Of a stretch of DNA of 64,000 bases, positions 52,164 through 61,015 are shown piece by piece. Under the pieces are notes generated by a model. The model did no database searches. It was not told the DNA's origin and was given only the letters and a program-made list of their open reading frames with translations. Origin of the DNA: an uncultured Pelagibacteraceae bacterium (lineage in GTDB: Bacteria; Pseudomonadota; Alphaproteobacteria; Pelagibacterales; AG-422-B15); NCBI GenBank assembly GCA_902523455.1, contig CABYZG010000004.1, positions 62,001 through 126,000 of the forward strand, written 5' to 3'. Made by a program: the position numbers and the translations under genes. Position 1 is the stretch's first letter. Each line of letters starts with the position of its first letter.

Positions 52164-53014
52164 ATTGGTTAACAAGAACTATTTCAAAGGTATTTCCTAG
52201 AAAGAAAAAAAGTTTAGATATCGCAGAAAATGCGTGGATTAAATGCTCTCAATGCCAAACAATGCTCTATTCGAGTGATTTAGAAAAAACTCTTTTTGTA
52301 TGCCCTAATTGTGATGAACACTTACAAATTCATCCTCGTATTAGATTTAAAAATCTATTTGATGGTGGTGTATTTGAAGAAATAAAATATCCCTCTGGAT
52401 TCACTGATCCACTTAATTTTAAAGCATTAAAAACTTACAAAGAGCGATTTAATGATGCCCGCCAAAAAACAGACATGGATGACTGTTTTCTTATTGGTTA
52501 CGGGCAAATTAATAATATCAATGTAACTATTGCAGCTCAAAATTTTCATTTCATGGGTGGTTCTGTTGGAGCTTCAGCTGCAGAGGCAATGATTAAAGCT
52601 GCAGAACACTCTGTCACAAACCATAGTCCATTAATTGTATTCACTTGTTCTGGAGGAGCGAGAATGGATGAAAATCAGCATTCTCTTCAATCACTTCCAA
52701 AAACAACAATAGCTTGTCAAATGGTTAAAGATGCTAAGTTGCCTTATATAGTTGTTAATACAAATCCAACAAGTGGAGGTGTGTCTGCGTCTTTTGGATC
52801 GTTGGGATCAATTACATTGGCTGAACCAAACGCATTAATTTGTTTTGCAGGTCCTAGGGTAATTTCAAATACTGTAGGTGAGACACTGCCTGATGGGTTT
52901 CAAAGATCAGAATATCTATTAGAACATGGGTTCATAGATCAAGTGGTTCATAGAAAAGAACTTAAAGATAAATTATCTCAAATAATTTCATTATTACTTA
53001 AAAGAGTAGCCTAA
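52160..53014 (+). CDS. accD: acetyl-CoA carboxylase carboxyltransferase subunit beta
   Basis: 284 residues. N-terminal zinc ribbon with four cysteines (CSQCQTMLYSSDLEKTLFVC and CPNCDE), then the carboxyltransferase domain: FHFMGGSVGASAAEAMIKAA, SGGARMDENQHSL, TNPTSGGVSASFGSLG and CFAGPRVISNTVGETLP. It makes malonyl-CoA with AccA for fatty-acid synthesis. Standard neighbour of trpA and folC in alphaproteobacteria. Slight differences (ARMDEN for the usual ARMQEG) are noted. Confidence 0.96.
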   Translation: MNWLTRTISKVFPRKKKSLDIAENAWIKCSQCQTMLYSSDLEKTLFVCPNCDEHLQIHPRIRFKNLFDGGVFEEIKYPSGFTDPLNFKALKTYKERFNDARQKTDMDDCFLIGYGQINNINVTIAAQNFHFMGGSVGASAAEAMIKAAEHSVTNHSPLIVFTCSGGARMDENQHSLQSLPKTTIACQMVKDAKLPYIVVNTNPTSGGVSASFGSLGSITLAEPNALICFAGPRVISNTVGETLPDGFQRSEYLLEHGFIDQVVHRKELKDKLSQIISLLLKRVA

Positions 53015-54301
53015 TTGAAAATATCAAATGAACAAATTGATAAGCTTTTAGACGAGCTTCTTGAACTTCATCCAAAAAGAATAGATTTGTCACTTGATAG
53101 AGTTTGTAACTTATTAGAAAAATTAGATAACCCTCAAAATAAAATAAATAATATTGTTCATATTGCTGGAACTAATGGAAAATTTTCTACACTGAAATTT
53201 ATTCAGGACATCTTAAAAAGTAATAATAAATCGACGAATGCCTATATCTCGCCTCACCTAATTAGATTTAATGAGAGGTTTCAGCTTATGGATAAAGAAA
53301 TATCAAATGAGGAGCTGTATTCCGTTTTAAATAAAGTGAAAGATTTTAATCATAGCGATCCGATTACTTTCTTTGAAATAACTAGTTCCGCTTTTTTTGA
53401 AACAGCCTCAAATAGCCCAGCTGATTATACGCTTCTTGAGGTCGGTTTAGGTGGAAGACTGGATAGCAGCAATGTAATAACTCCTGTAATCTCGGTTATT
53501 ACCTCAATTTCTAGGGATCATCAGGATTTTTTAGGAGATAGCATTGAAATGATAGCATTTGAAAAGTCTGGAATAATTAAAAGTGATATCCCAGCTGTTA
53601 TTGGTTATCAGCCTTACCCAGAAGCTAGAGAAATGCTTATGGATCAGGCGGAATATAAAAAAGCTCCGATATTTGCCCATGGAATTCACTGGAACTTAAC
53701 GGAACATAATGACAAGTTAATATATGAAGATAACCAAAATAAAATTGAATTTGATAACCTATATACACATAATGTATTTCAGAAAAAGAACCTTGGACTT
53801 GCATTGGCTGCAGCTTCAAAACTAATCAATATTGATATCAAGTATTTTGTTTCTAAAAATCTTCACAATAAAACTTACTTTCCAGGAAGAATGGAAAAAA
53901 TATCTGATGGCAAATTAGGATCTACTATAGCTTCAACAAATGAATTGTATTTAGATGGTTCTCATAATGATGACGCTGCGAGTAATCTAAATGAAACAAT
54001 TAATCAGCTTACGAATAAAAAGTTGTGTATAATTTTAGGAATGATCAATACAAAAGATCCAATTAGTTATTTAAGCAAGTTTGATAAAATTGATGCTCTA
54101 ACTGTTATTACGATACCAAATGAAGAGAGTGCAATCGACTCAAATGAATTATATGCTGGGCTTAAAAAGTATTATGAAAATGTGAATAGAGCCGACTCAA
54201 TTCAGGAAGCATTGGCTAATTTAAATAATAATTACCAAGATGCGCGCATCCTAATATGTGGATCTTTATATTTAGCCGGAAAAGTTTTAGAAATGAATTA
54301 A
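53015..54301 (+). CDS. folC: dihydrofolate synthase / folylpolyglutamate synthase
   Basis: 428 residues from TTG 53015. Mur-ligase fold. The P-loop reads GTNGKFST (residues 52-59), with Phe57 where Gly is normal in GTNGKGS. Other motifs are typical: YISPHLIRFNERFQL, LLEVGLGGRLDSSNVI, ISRDHQDFLG and the end LILICGSLYLAG-type sequence. It adds glutamate to dihydropteroate and folates. Stop shares TTAA (54298-54301) with convergent trxA. Confidence 0.94.
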   Translation: MKISNEQIDKLLDELLELHPKRIDLSLDRVCNLLEKLDNPQNKINNIVHIAGTNGKFSTLKFIQDILKSNNKSTNAYISPHLIRFNERFQLMDKEISNEELYSVLNKVKDFNHSDPITFFEITSSAFFETASNSPADYTLLEVGLGGRLDSSNVITPVISVITSISRDHQDFLGDSIEMIAFEKSGIIKSDIPAVIGYQPYPEAREMLMDQAEYKKAPIFAHGIHWNLTEHNDKLIYEDNQNKIEFDNLYTHNVFQKKNLGLALAAASKLINIDIKYFVSKNLHNKTYFPGRMEKISDGKLGSTIASTNELYLDGSHNDDAASNLNETINQLTNKKLCIILGMINTKDPISYLSKFDKIDALTVITIPNEESAIDSNELYAGLKKYYENVNRADSIQEALANLNNNYQDARILICGSLYLAGKVLEMN

Positions 54302-54621
54302 GCGATTGAGTCTTCAATCCACTCAACGATTGCAGTTTTAGATACCGCTCCTACTTTAGTTGCAGCAGCCTCACCATTCTTAAAAACTAGCATAGTTGGG
54401 ATTCCTCTAACACCAAACTGTGTGGGTGTATTAGGGTTTTCATCAATATTAATTTTAGCAACGGTGATTTTATCAGCCATTTCATCCGATATCTCTTCAA
54501 GAGAGGGACCGATTTGCTTACAAGGACCACACCAAGGTGCCCAAAAATCAAGCACAACAGGCTTATCCGATTTCAATACTTCTTCTTCAAAAGATGCGTC
54601 TGTTACATTAATAGTTGCCAT
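54298..54621 (-). CDS. trxA: thioredoxin
   Basis: 107 residues, classic thioredoxin: active site WCGPCK (Cys33-Gly-Pro-Cys36 by eye), KPVVLDFWAPWCGPCKQI and the cis-proline region GIPTMLVF. Cytoplasmic reductant of protein disulfides. A good Shine-Dalgarno GGAAGGA lies 6-8 nt before the ATG. Gene is the usual end of the folC-trxA region in alphaproteobacteria. Confidence 0.98.
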   Translation of the reverse strand: MATINVTDASFEEEVLKSDKPVVLDFWAPWCGPCKQIGPSLEEISDEMADKITVAKINIDENPNTPTQFGVRGIPTMLVFKNGEAAATKVGAVSKTAIVEWIEDSIA

Positions 54622-54715
54622 AGTTATTCCTTCCCTAAAGTTGTCTGTAATTTATGTATGAGGGGGGCCAAAGTCAAGGCTAAATACAAGATAATTTGAT
54701 CCTAAATTACTGATA

Positions 54716-55711
54716 TTACTTGATTTTTTTTATTTTTGTAGACGAAATTTCTTCTGTTTCTGGGATTTCTTTATCAGGTTTTAAACCCCCCAGTTTAATC
54801 ATTTTTTTGACTCGCGATACCAAGCTTCCTTTTCCATCTCTTAATCTACTCTTTGCAGTTTCAATTGATCCCATTGATTTACTCAATTCATATCCTGCAT
54901 TTTCAAAAGCACTATATACCTTTTCAACCTGAGAATAAATTTCAAGAGCTGTGCCTGCTATTAGATCTGCATTCTTATTTCTTTCGTTTATTGACCACAT
55001 ATTATCAATTATTTTTAGTACAGATATCAAAGTAGATGGGCTAGCTAAAATTATCTTATATTTATTTGCCTCAAGTATGATTTCCTCGGTTTTATCTAGC
55101 ATTGAGTCAAAGGCACCCTCATACGGCATGAACATTATAACTGCATCTAATGTTTTAATTTCATATATCTTTTGATAATTAGCTTCACTGAGTTTTTTTA
55201 AGTGACTACGTATCGATTGAATATGCCTCTTATGAGCATCTTCTTTTATTAATTGATCTTCTGAATTGCAATATTCTTGCCAAGCGCTGAGTGAGACTTT
55301 TGAGTCAATTATTATGTCTCTGCTATCTGGTAGATGTAAAATAATATCTGGATATTTTCTTTTTAGCTCACCATTCACCTCATCATCAAACTTTTTTTGG
55401 ACTTCAAAATCCTTTCCTTCCCTTAACCCTGATTGTTGCAAAATATTAATTAATAAAATTTCACCAGCTGCACCTTGTTTTTTTGTTCCACCTGTAAATG
55501 CAGAAGTTAATCTATTGACCATTTCATAACGTTCTTCATCTTTACCTTCTTTAAGAGAAATTTTATCACTTAGATCTTTAACTAGATCTTTTACATCGTT
55601 TAAACTTTCACTTTCTTCGATATTATTCGAATTTCTTTTTAATAAATGAACAGTTAATCCACCAATTACTGCCCCGATTATAAAGATTATGATTGTAATA
55701 ATACTATCCAT
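54716..55711 (-). CDS. rmuC: DNA recombination protein RmuC
   Basis: 331 residues: an N-terminal membrane anchor (IITIIIFIIGAVIGGLTVHL), a coiled-coil linker (~25-75) and the RmuC nuclease-like domain (QGAAGEILLINILQQSGLRE, YPDIILHLPDSRDIIIDSKV, SLSAWQEY). RmuC limits rearrangements, perhaps by cleaving inverted-repeat structures. It is shorter than the E. coli protein (475), mostly in the linker. Overlaps sbcB by 8 nt. Confidence 0.93.
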   Translation of the reverse strand: MDSIITIIIFIIGAVIGGLTVHLLKRNSNNIEESESLNDVKDLVKDLSDKISLKEGKDEERYEMVNRLTSAFTGGTKKQGAAGEILLINILQQSGLREGKDFEVQKKFDDEVNGELKRKYPDIILHLPDSRDIIIDSKVSLSAWQEYCNSEDQLIKEDAHKRHIQSIRSHLKKLSEANYQKIYEIKTLDAVIMFMPYEGAFDSMLDKTEEIILEANKYKIILASPSTLISVLKIIDNMWSINERNKNADLIAGTALEIYSQVEKVYSAFENAGYELSKSMGSIETAKSRLRDGKGSLVSRVKKMIKLGGLKPDKEIPETEEISSTKIKKIK

Positions 55712-57128
55712 TTAGTTTACCTCTATGATATTCATCAAGCTCCTGAATGTAGGTATCTATTTCTTCTAGACGATTCATGTCAATTTCATCATCACTTTCT
55801 CTTAAATCATCAATTTCTGTCATTGCCGCTGGAATAGTATTCCAAGTACATTTATCCATTGATAATATTTTTTCAGCCACTTCCTTATCTCTTTTTTGAA
55901 TTTCTTTCTTTGGTAAATATTCTGGTTTTTCATTGTAAATTACCCTTTTTGCGAATTCTTTTGATCTAATATCAGTAATTTTCTCTGCAATTTCATATTT
56001 TTTATCCCATTCTGCTGCGTGAAAATCTGACATCAAATAATTGTCTTTGGAACTTGGAAAACCATTGTATATCTGCTCTTCAACTGGTTTTTCGGTTTGA
56101 TCTTGCGTTAATTCTCTGTCCTCCCCTTTATCAAGAAGTAAGTTAGTAAATTTCTCAATAAAATTCTTATTGCCCCTAACTTTTCTCATTCTCTCATTTA
56201 CAATTTCTGGTGTAAGGTCTTTATAGTTTTCTGATCGATACAAATATTCTTCATTTAAAAGTATCGGTTGCTCATTTGCTTTTATCATATGAAAACATTT
56301 ATTTTTTCCTTTGAATAATTTTTTTAGTTCTGATCGATCTAGATCAAAAATAAAATCAGGATCGACAGTTAAGTCATAACAATAGACATGGTTTTCATAA
56401 GATGGATCTTTTGTTAAATAGGCAAGACCATGCGTATATTCTTTTCCTCTGAAAAAGCGACTTGCGCAAAATACTTTATCTTGATTCACATATGTATATA
56501 CATCTTGCTTTGAAGCCGTTTGAAGAGCACTCTCCCAGACATCATTACATTTTTCTTTAACAAGCTTGCACACACCAAGTGTTGCTTCAACATCTGAAAG
56601 AGCATCGTGAGCTTTAGAATGTTCTATGCCGTTTGCTGCAGCAAATTTTTCAAGTCTAAAAGTTATTTTCCCTGTTTCATCATCAAGAGGTCTTACAAAA
56701 GCATTTGGATAAACGGCAGCGGCAGAGTGAAGCAGTTTCATTGCATCACCTCTTTTATTTCCATTTGTATTTGTGATGTAAGGTGGAAGCGCTGATTGAT
56801 AAAGAGATTGTCTTAAGTGCATGTCATCAAATGATATGGAATTGTAACCGATAAATAACGACTCGCCCCAGGAGAGAAATTTACTTTGCATTTGGGAAAT
56901 CAAACTAAAGTTAGAGTTTTCATGATTTTTTAATTGATCTATGGAAACCCCATTTACTAATAATGCTTTTGCTGAAGGAACAGGATATTCCTTCTTCATC
57001 CGACCTCTTAAATCAAATTGGTCCAAAATATTGAAGTCTTCGTCAGTACAAATTGCGGCTGCTTGTATTATTGATCCATAAGCAGCATTCAACGTTGATG
57101 TTTCGAGATCCCAAAAAATATATTTCAT
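55704..57128 (-). CDS. sbcB: exodeoxyribonuclease I
   Basis: 474 residues, normal length. DEDD exonuclease domain: FWDLETSTLNAAYGSIIQAA (Asp and Glu), FIGYNSISFDDMHLRQSLYQ, and HSKAHDALSDVEATLG; then the SH3-like and helical C-terminal domains of ExoI. It degrades single-stranded DNA 3'-5' in recombination and mismatch repair. With rmuC it forms a DNA-maintenance pair. Overlaps the downstream rmuC by 8 nt and the upstream 93-residue gene by four. Confidence 0.93.
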   Translation of the reverse strand: MKYIFWDLETSTLNAAYGSIIQAAAICTDEDFNILDQFDLRGRMKKEYPVPSAKALLVNGVSIDQLKNHENSNFSLISQMQSKFLSWGESLFIGYNSISFDDMHLRQSLYQSALPPYITNTNGNKRGDAMKLLHSAAAVYPNAFVRPLDDETGKITFRLEKFAAANGIEHSKAHDALSDVEATLGVCKLVKEKCNDVWESALQTASKQDVYTYVNQDKVFCASRFFRGKEYTHGLAYLTKDPSYENHVYCYDLTVDPDFIFDLDRSELKKLFKGKNKCFHMIKANEQPILLNEEYLYRSENYKDLTPEIVNERMRKVRGNKNFIEKFTNLLLDKGEDRELTQDQTEKPVEEQIYNGFPSSKDNYLMSDFHAAEWDKKYEIAEKITDIRSKEFAKRVIYNEKPEYLPKKEIQKRDKEVAEKILSMDKCTWNTIPAAMTEIDDLRESDDEIDMNRLEEIDTYIQELDEYHRGKLNG

Positions 57129-57406
57129 TTAATTTCCTTCTTCTCCAAGCATCTAAAATCAACGTCTGTTTTCTGCCCATTAAAATTTATATGACAAATA
57201 TTTATTTGGTGTCTTTGGCACCATAATTGAATGCCTCTCTCAGTAAAACCTACATCGATTCTTGAGTAATCCTGAAGTGATTTTGCATCTGTCTGGCCAG
57301 TCATAAATTCATCAGAACACTTAACGCAAACAATTGGTTCTTTGATTTGATTTAACAGATAACTGAGTTTTCCTATATCTTGCTCTAGGCTATTATCCTC
57401 ACTCAT
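57125..57406 (-). CDS. hypothetical 93-residue cysteine/histidine-containing protein
   Basis: A small protein not assigned to any family I know. It has a CVKC pair near residue 28 and the stretch QLWCQRHQINICHINFNGQ at about 61-79, whose Cys and His spacing suggests metal binding. The overlap of four bases with both neighbours (sbcB downstream, the nuclease gene upstream) indicates a real translated gene. No signal peptide or membrane segment. Confidence 0.7.
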   Translation of the reverse strand: MSEDNSLEQDIGKLSYLLNQIKEPIVCVKCSDEFMTGQTDAKSLQDYSRIDVGFTERGIQLWCQRHQINICHINFNGQKTDVDFRCLEKKEIK

Positions 57407-57804
57407 TCACACCAGTCTTTCTTATTATTTTTATCATACACGACTCCTAAACTGTGTGAGACCATCAATTTTGAAACATTTTCACCATCTACAATTATAT
57501 AAGATAAGATTCTACCGAAAAAGTCTCTATTGTATTCAGTTTTAAATTCAATTCTTTTCCCTTCTGAAATTAATTGGTTAATATACTCACGCGCTTCAAT
57601 CCCAAGTATATACTCTTTTTCACATTTAGGATTTGAAATTTCAGGAGTATCTAGATCAAGCAGTCTAACTTTATCTTTCTTTCCTTCATATATTACATAG
57701 CATGTATCGCCATCGTAACAAAACAGGTCATTTTGTTTTCTTATTTGTATATCTGCAAATGAATTAGAGATTAATAAAATTAGAACAGAGAAAATTCTTA
57801 TCAT
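57403..57804 (-). CDS. secreted thermonuclease (SNase)-like protein
   Basis: 133 residues with signal peptide (residues 1-17). The SNase fold is seen in DGDTCYVIYEGKKDKVRLLD, LDTPEI, and KTEYNRDFFGRILSYI, where Arg and Asp of the calcium/phosphate site are placed as in staphylococcal nuclease. Short for the family, so one edge may be missing, but the catalytic Arg/Asp/Glu set appears largely present. Probably a periplasmic nuclease, perhaps for nucleotide scavenging. Confidence 0.82.
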   Translation of the reverse strand: MIRIFSVLILLISNSFADIQIRKQNDLFCYDGDTCYVIYEGKKDKVRLLDLDTPEISNPKCEKEYILGIEAREYINQLISEGKRIEFKTEYNRDFFGRILSYIIVDGENVSKLMVSHSLGVVYDKNNKKDWCE

Positions 57805-57813
57805 TAATAAATA

Positions 57814-58299
57814 TTAATTGATAATTTCGTGTGGGTATACTCCTAGTAAATTATTTTTTTCAATCCAGACTTTAACTTCTTTCTCATTATCTATAATTGT
57901 AATCCTACACCAACTTGAGTCACACTTATTAATTTTTGCATGAACAAAAGGATCTATTTTAGCAAGTATCTTGTTTTTGTTTGGTTTATCATATCCATAG
58001 CTGAAAGGTTCTTTTGATGTAAGCGCATATCTTTTACCTGAAAAAAGAATATGAGACATCCAACCAGTTACTCCATCTTTTGGGTCACGCACTTGTCGCC
58101 AGCCTTCAATATCCCTAATAATCTCCATTGGATAACCTTTAAGTTGATAACGATAAATAATTGTGGCCTCAGGAAATGGGCCTTTTCTTAAGTTTGCATC
58201 ACCTTTTAATGAAACCCATCGAGGAACAGGAAGGTCAGATGAAGACGTTGATAATGTTGTAAAAAGTAAAAGAAATATTGGTATCAGTATTTTATGCAT
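57814..58299 (-). CDS. secreted bacterial SH3-domain protein
   Basis: 161 residues from ATG 58299, the start of a signal peptide (MHKILIPIFLLLFTTLSTSS); an earlier in-frame start at 58341 has no such signal. The mature part has one clear SH3b domain (ANLRKGPFPEATIIYRYQLK, then GWRQVRDPKDGVTGWMSHIL) and a second, weaker one in the C-half. Such domains bind peptidoglycan or proteins. The start overlaps the upstream CDF gene by 8 nt. Confidence 0.83.
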   Translation of the reverse strand: MHKILIPIFLLLFTTLSTSSSDLPVPRWVSLKGDANLRKGPFPEATIIYRYQLKGYPMEIIRDIEGWRQVRDPKDGVTGWMSHILFSGKRYALTSKEPFSYGYDKPNKNKILAKIDPFVHAKINKCDSSWCRITIIDNEKEVKVWIEKNNLLGVYPHEIIN

Positions 58300-59221
58300 C
58301 AACAAACTCTTTTTCCTCAATAACATTACTTGGATCGACATGTAAAATTATTTCTGCATCTGGAAATTTATTAAGTATATTTTCTTCTACTTGATCAGCA
58401 ATATTATGCGATTCTTCCAAGCTTACATGCTCTGAGACCTCAATATGCATTTGCATAAAAAACTTACCTTTACTCGATCCACTTTGACGAGTACGAACAT
58501 CATGAAATCCAAGAACTTTGTTATGGCTTTTTACAATGTCAAAAATCTCAGACTTGAGATCATCATCAATTTCGCGATCAATTAATACAGCAATTGATTT
58601 TTGAAAAATTGTAATTGTTGTATAGATCATATATATCGCAATTAAAGCGGCAATTAATGGATCCGCTCTTGAGAAATCAGCAAACATCACAAGAATAATT
58701 CCAACAAAGGCTGCAATATTAGTTAATAAATCACTAAGGTAATGAAGTTTTTCCGACTCTACGCTTAATGAAGCAGTGTCTTTCATTATTCTTGTTTGAA
58801 ACCTCACCAACATAAGAGTGGCAAATATAGAGATTGCAATAACAATAAGTGCTATTTCGGAATTAATAATTGTAATTTCAGGATCAATAAAGTTTTGGTA
58901 GGCCATATAAAGTATAAATATTGAAATTATTAAAATAATAATTCCCTCTATAAAAGCAGATAATGCTTCAGCTTTACCGTAACCAAAACGGTATTCATTA
59001 GTATTTTTCTTTAATGAAATTCTAACTAAAATAAATGTAGTTAGAGTGATAATGAAATCAAAAAAACTATCTGCAAGCAATGACAAAATTATAATTGAGC
59101 CAGTAGCAAAATACGCAAATGCTTTGATAAAAATTAAAAAAAGAACAACTCCAAGAGTGATCAAAGAAGATTTTTTTATTTTTTCTCCATACTCATTTTG
59201 AGAAATATTTACGTAAGCCAT
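58292..59221 (-). CDS. cation diffusion facilitator (FieF-like) metal exporter
   Basis: 309 residues with six transmembrane helices and a C-terminal cytoplasmic domain. The metal-site motif in helix 2 reads SLLADSFFDFI (Asp pair) and HYLSDLLTN in helix 5 (His and Asp). C-terminal HMQMHIEVSEHVSLEESHNIA-like sequence is the dimeric metal-sensing domain. It likely exports Zn2+ or Fe2+. Start abuts the pdxH stop (one-base overlap). Confidence 0.92.
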   Translation of the reverse strand: MAYVNISQNEYGEKIKKSSLITLGVVLFLIFIKAFAYFATGSIIILSLLADSFFDFIITLTTFILVRISLKKNTNEYRFGYGKAEALSAFIEGIIILIISIFILYMAYQNFIDPEITIINSEIALIVIAISIFATLMLVRFQTRIMKDTASLSVESEKLHYLSDLLTNIAAFVGIILVMFADFSRADPLIAALIAIYMIYTTITIFQKSIAVLIDREIDDDLKSEIFDIVKSHNKVLGFHDVRTRQSGSSKGKFFMQMHIEVSEHVSLEESHNIADQVEENILNKFPDAEIILHVDPSNVIEEKEFVDA

Positions 59222-59826
59222 TAGGGATAAAGTCTTGATTTAGTCCATTGATCATTTGAAAATGTAAAGACAATTCTATCGTGAAGTCTTGTTTTATAAT
59301 CGTCTCTACTTTTCCAAACTTCTACTTTTTCAGGATGTATTATAACCCCTCCCCAATGATCAGGCCTGGGTATCTCTTTGCCTTCATAATCATCTGCAAA
59401 TTTTTTAAATTCAGCATCAAGAACTTCTCTGCTTTCAACCGCTTCTGATTGTTTAGAAATACTTGCTGAAATTTGAGCATTACGATCTCTAGATGCAAAA
59501 TAATTATCTGAAATTGAAGCATCAATCTTTTGCACTTCACCTTGAATGCGAATAGAAACACCTTGTGCTCTACTATACCATGTGAGGTGTCCTTTATTAT
59601 TATGAAAAAGTTCCTTACCTTTTTGAGACTGATAGTTTGTGTAAAAAATAAAGCCTTTTTTTGATACGTCTTTAATCAGTATAACACGAGCGTTTGGATA
59701 ACCTTCTACATCAACTGAGGAAACAAGCGCGGCATTAGGATCGAGTTCTACTAATTCTTTTTCTTTCTCGTAAAAATCATTCCACGCATCTAACCAATTG
59801 TTGTAATTAGAAATATCATTGCTCAT
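59221..59826 (-). CDS. pdxH: pyridoxamine 5'-phosphate oxidase
   Basis: 201 residues from ATG 59826; an in-frame TTG at 59844 is less likely. FMN enzyme that makes pyridoxal phosphate. Motifs: PNARVILIKDVSKKGFIFYT, SQKGKELFHNN, the Trp/Arg contact (LTWYSRAQGVSIRIQGEV), and the C-terminal WGGVIIHPEKVEVWKSRDDY with RLHDRI. Supplies PLP for enzymes such as TrpB in this window. Upstream is the region of two small genes. Confidence 0.95.
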   Translation of the reverse strand: MSNDISNYNNWLDAWNDFYEKEKELVELDPNAALVSSVDVEGYPNARVILIKDVSKKGFIFYTNYQSQKGKELFHNNKGHLTWYSRAQGVSIRIQGEVQKIDASISDNYFASRDRNAQISASISKQSEAVESREVLDAEFKKFADDYEGKEIPRPDHWGGVIIHPEKVEVWKSRDDYKTRLHDRIVFTFSNDQWTKSRLYP

Positions 59827-59898
59827 TAGTTTACTTATAGTCAAATTGTAAAAAAATTGAATTGAAATAAGAGCGAATGAGATGCATTATCAAAAATA

Positions 59899-60024
59899 AT
59901 GATTGAAGTGTTAAAAAAAATTTGGTTTTTACAACTCAGATTTATCAAAATCTATTTATCAACAGGTGTGTACCCACCTTTAATTAGAAATAGAAAACGT
60001 AATAATTGGAGTAAAAAGAAGTAA
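59899..60024 (+). CDS. possible 41-residue basic protein
   Basis: A short ORF encoding a very basic peptide (IEVLKKIWFLQLRFIKIYL, then NRKRNNWSKKK). Its stop (60022-60024) directly abuts the stop of the opposite small gene (60025-60027), the same arrangement as other convergent pairs in the window, which favours a real gene. No Shine-Dalgarno sequence is evident and I cannot name a family. It lies in an otherwise gene-poor region of about 400 bases. Confidence 0.35.
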   Translation: MIEVLKKIWFLQLRFIKIYLSTGVYPPLIRNRKRNNWSKKK

Positions 60025-60174
60025 TTATTCTTGCTTTTCTTGATTCTTGATAACAACTTCAGTAACACGCTGCATTTGGCTTTCAATCCTTACAGAATGA
60101 TCTTTAAAGTCCTGTCGAATTAAATAAACAAGATAAATTAATACACATACAGCAATGAATGTTAAAAATTCCAT
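60025..60174 (-). CDS. 49-residue single-pass membrane protein, unknown
   Basis: Encodes an N-terminal membrane helix (MEFLTFIAVCVLIYLVYLIR) followed by a charged amphipathic tail (QDFKDHSVRIESQMQRVTEV). The clear signal-anchor layout and codon use like its neighbours support coding. A perfect TATAAT lies 6 nt before the ATG, so the message may be leaderless. It lies 59 nt downstream of the djlA-like gene on the same strand. Function unknown. Confidence 0.55.
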   Translation of the reverse strand: MEFLTFIAVCVLIYLVYLIRQDFKDHSVRIESQMQRVTEVVIKNQEKQE

Positions 60175-60180
60175 GATATT

Positions 60181-60186
60181 ATTATA
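60181..60186 (-). promoter_or_regulatory. TATAAT -10 element 6 nt before the 49-residue gene
   Basis: Perfect hexamer on the minus strand; transcription would start at about the ATG itself. The upstream -35 region is AT-rich and not recognisable. Confidence 0.35.
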
Positions 60187-60233
60187 GCTCTAAATGCACA
60201 TTTAAAAATGATAAAAAAGAATAGGAATTTTGC

Positions 60234-60968
60234 CTACTTTTCACCTCTAATTTTTAAAATTTGTTCGTATGCATCATTAATTCTCTGAAAGTTTTCTTTT
60301 GCTTTTTGAATAAGGCTTTTATCAGTAATACCTTTTGCCCGAACGATATCAGGATGATTTTTGCGAGCTAAATTTCTGTAAACTTTTTTTATTTCTGCAG
60401 ATGTTTGAGATTTAGAAACGCCAAGCACCTTGTACGGGTCTTCTTTTACAAATTCAGGTCGAGAATTTCTTAATCTATTGAACGTTGTTTGATCAATTCC
60501 AAAAATCTGGCTAACTTTTTTTATATATTTCAGTTCTGGAGCCGATAAATCATGATCAGCATACCCAATTTCAAATAGGCCTAATATTACTTGCTCTAAC
60601 ATTTGTGGAGTCCGGTAGAAAGTATCTCTTAATTGCTGAGCATAAGGTTCAAATCCTGCACTGGTTTGTGCAGCTTCTTTCCATATTGCCCCAACTTGTT
60701 TCATGTTTTCTTGAGGTATTTTAAATATTTTTTTAAATTTTCTTATTTCGTCGTCAGTGACTCTTCCATCTGCTTTTGCCAACTTTGCACAAAGCACTAC
60801 AAGCCCTAGAGCATAAACACCTTGATTACTATTAAAGTTAGCTCCAGGATTTCTAAAGTTTGTTTTCTTTCCAAGAAAGTATGCACCTGCAGTAAATGCA
60901 AGTGCGCCTAAAGGGCCCGCTATCATGTTTCCCAAAGAGGCTGCTATTAAATATTTCCAAATGTTCAT
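60234..60968 (-). CDS. DjlA-like J-domain protein with TerB domain
   Basis: 244 residues: an N-terminal membrane segment (residues 5-33), a TerB-like helical domain (~50-160; AKLAKADGRVTDDEIRKFKK) and a C-terminal J domain (DPYKVLGVSKSQTSAEIKKV, with the essential HPD in RKNHPDIV). This is the DjlA architecture: an inner-membrane co-chaperone that stimulates DnaK on the cytoplasmic face. Shorter than E. coli DjlA in the linker. It is 47 bp from the divergent EamA gene. Confidence 0.88.
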   Translation of the reverse strand: MNIWKYLIAASLGNMIAGPLGALAFTAGAYFLGKKTNFRNPGANFNSNQGVYALGLVVLCAKLAKADGRVTDDEIRKFKKIFKIPQENMKQVGAIWKEAAQTSAGFEPYAQQLRDTFYRTPQMLEQVILGLFEIGYADHDLSAPELKYIKKVSQIFGIDQTTFNRLRNSRPEFVKEDPYKVLGVSKSQTSAEIKKVYRNLARKNHPDIVRAKGITDKSLIQKAKENFQRINDAYEQILKIRGEK

Positions 60969-61015
60969 AGGTTTAAAATTTGATTAATGATAATCTAAAT
61001 TTTAATAAAATCTAT

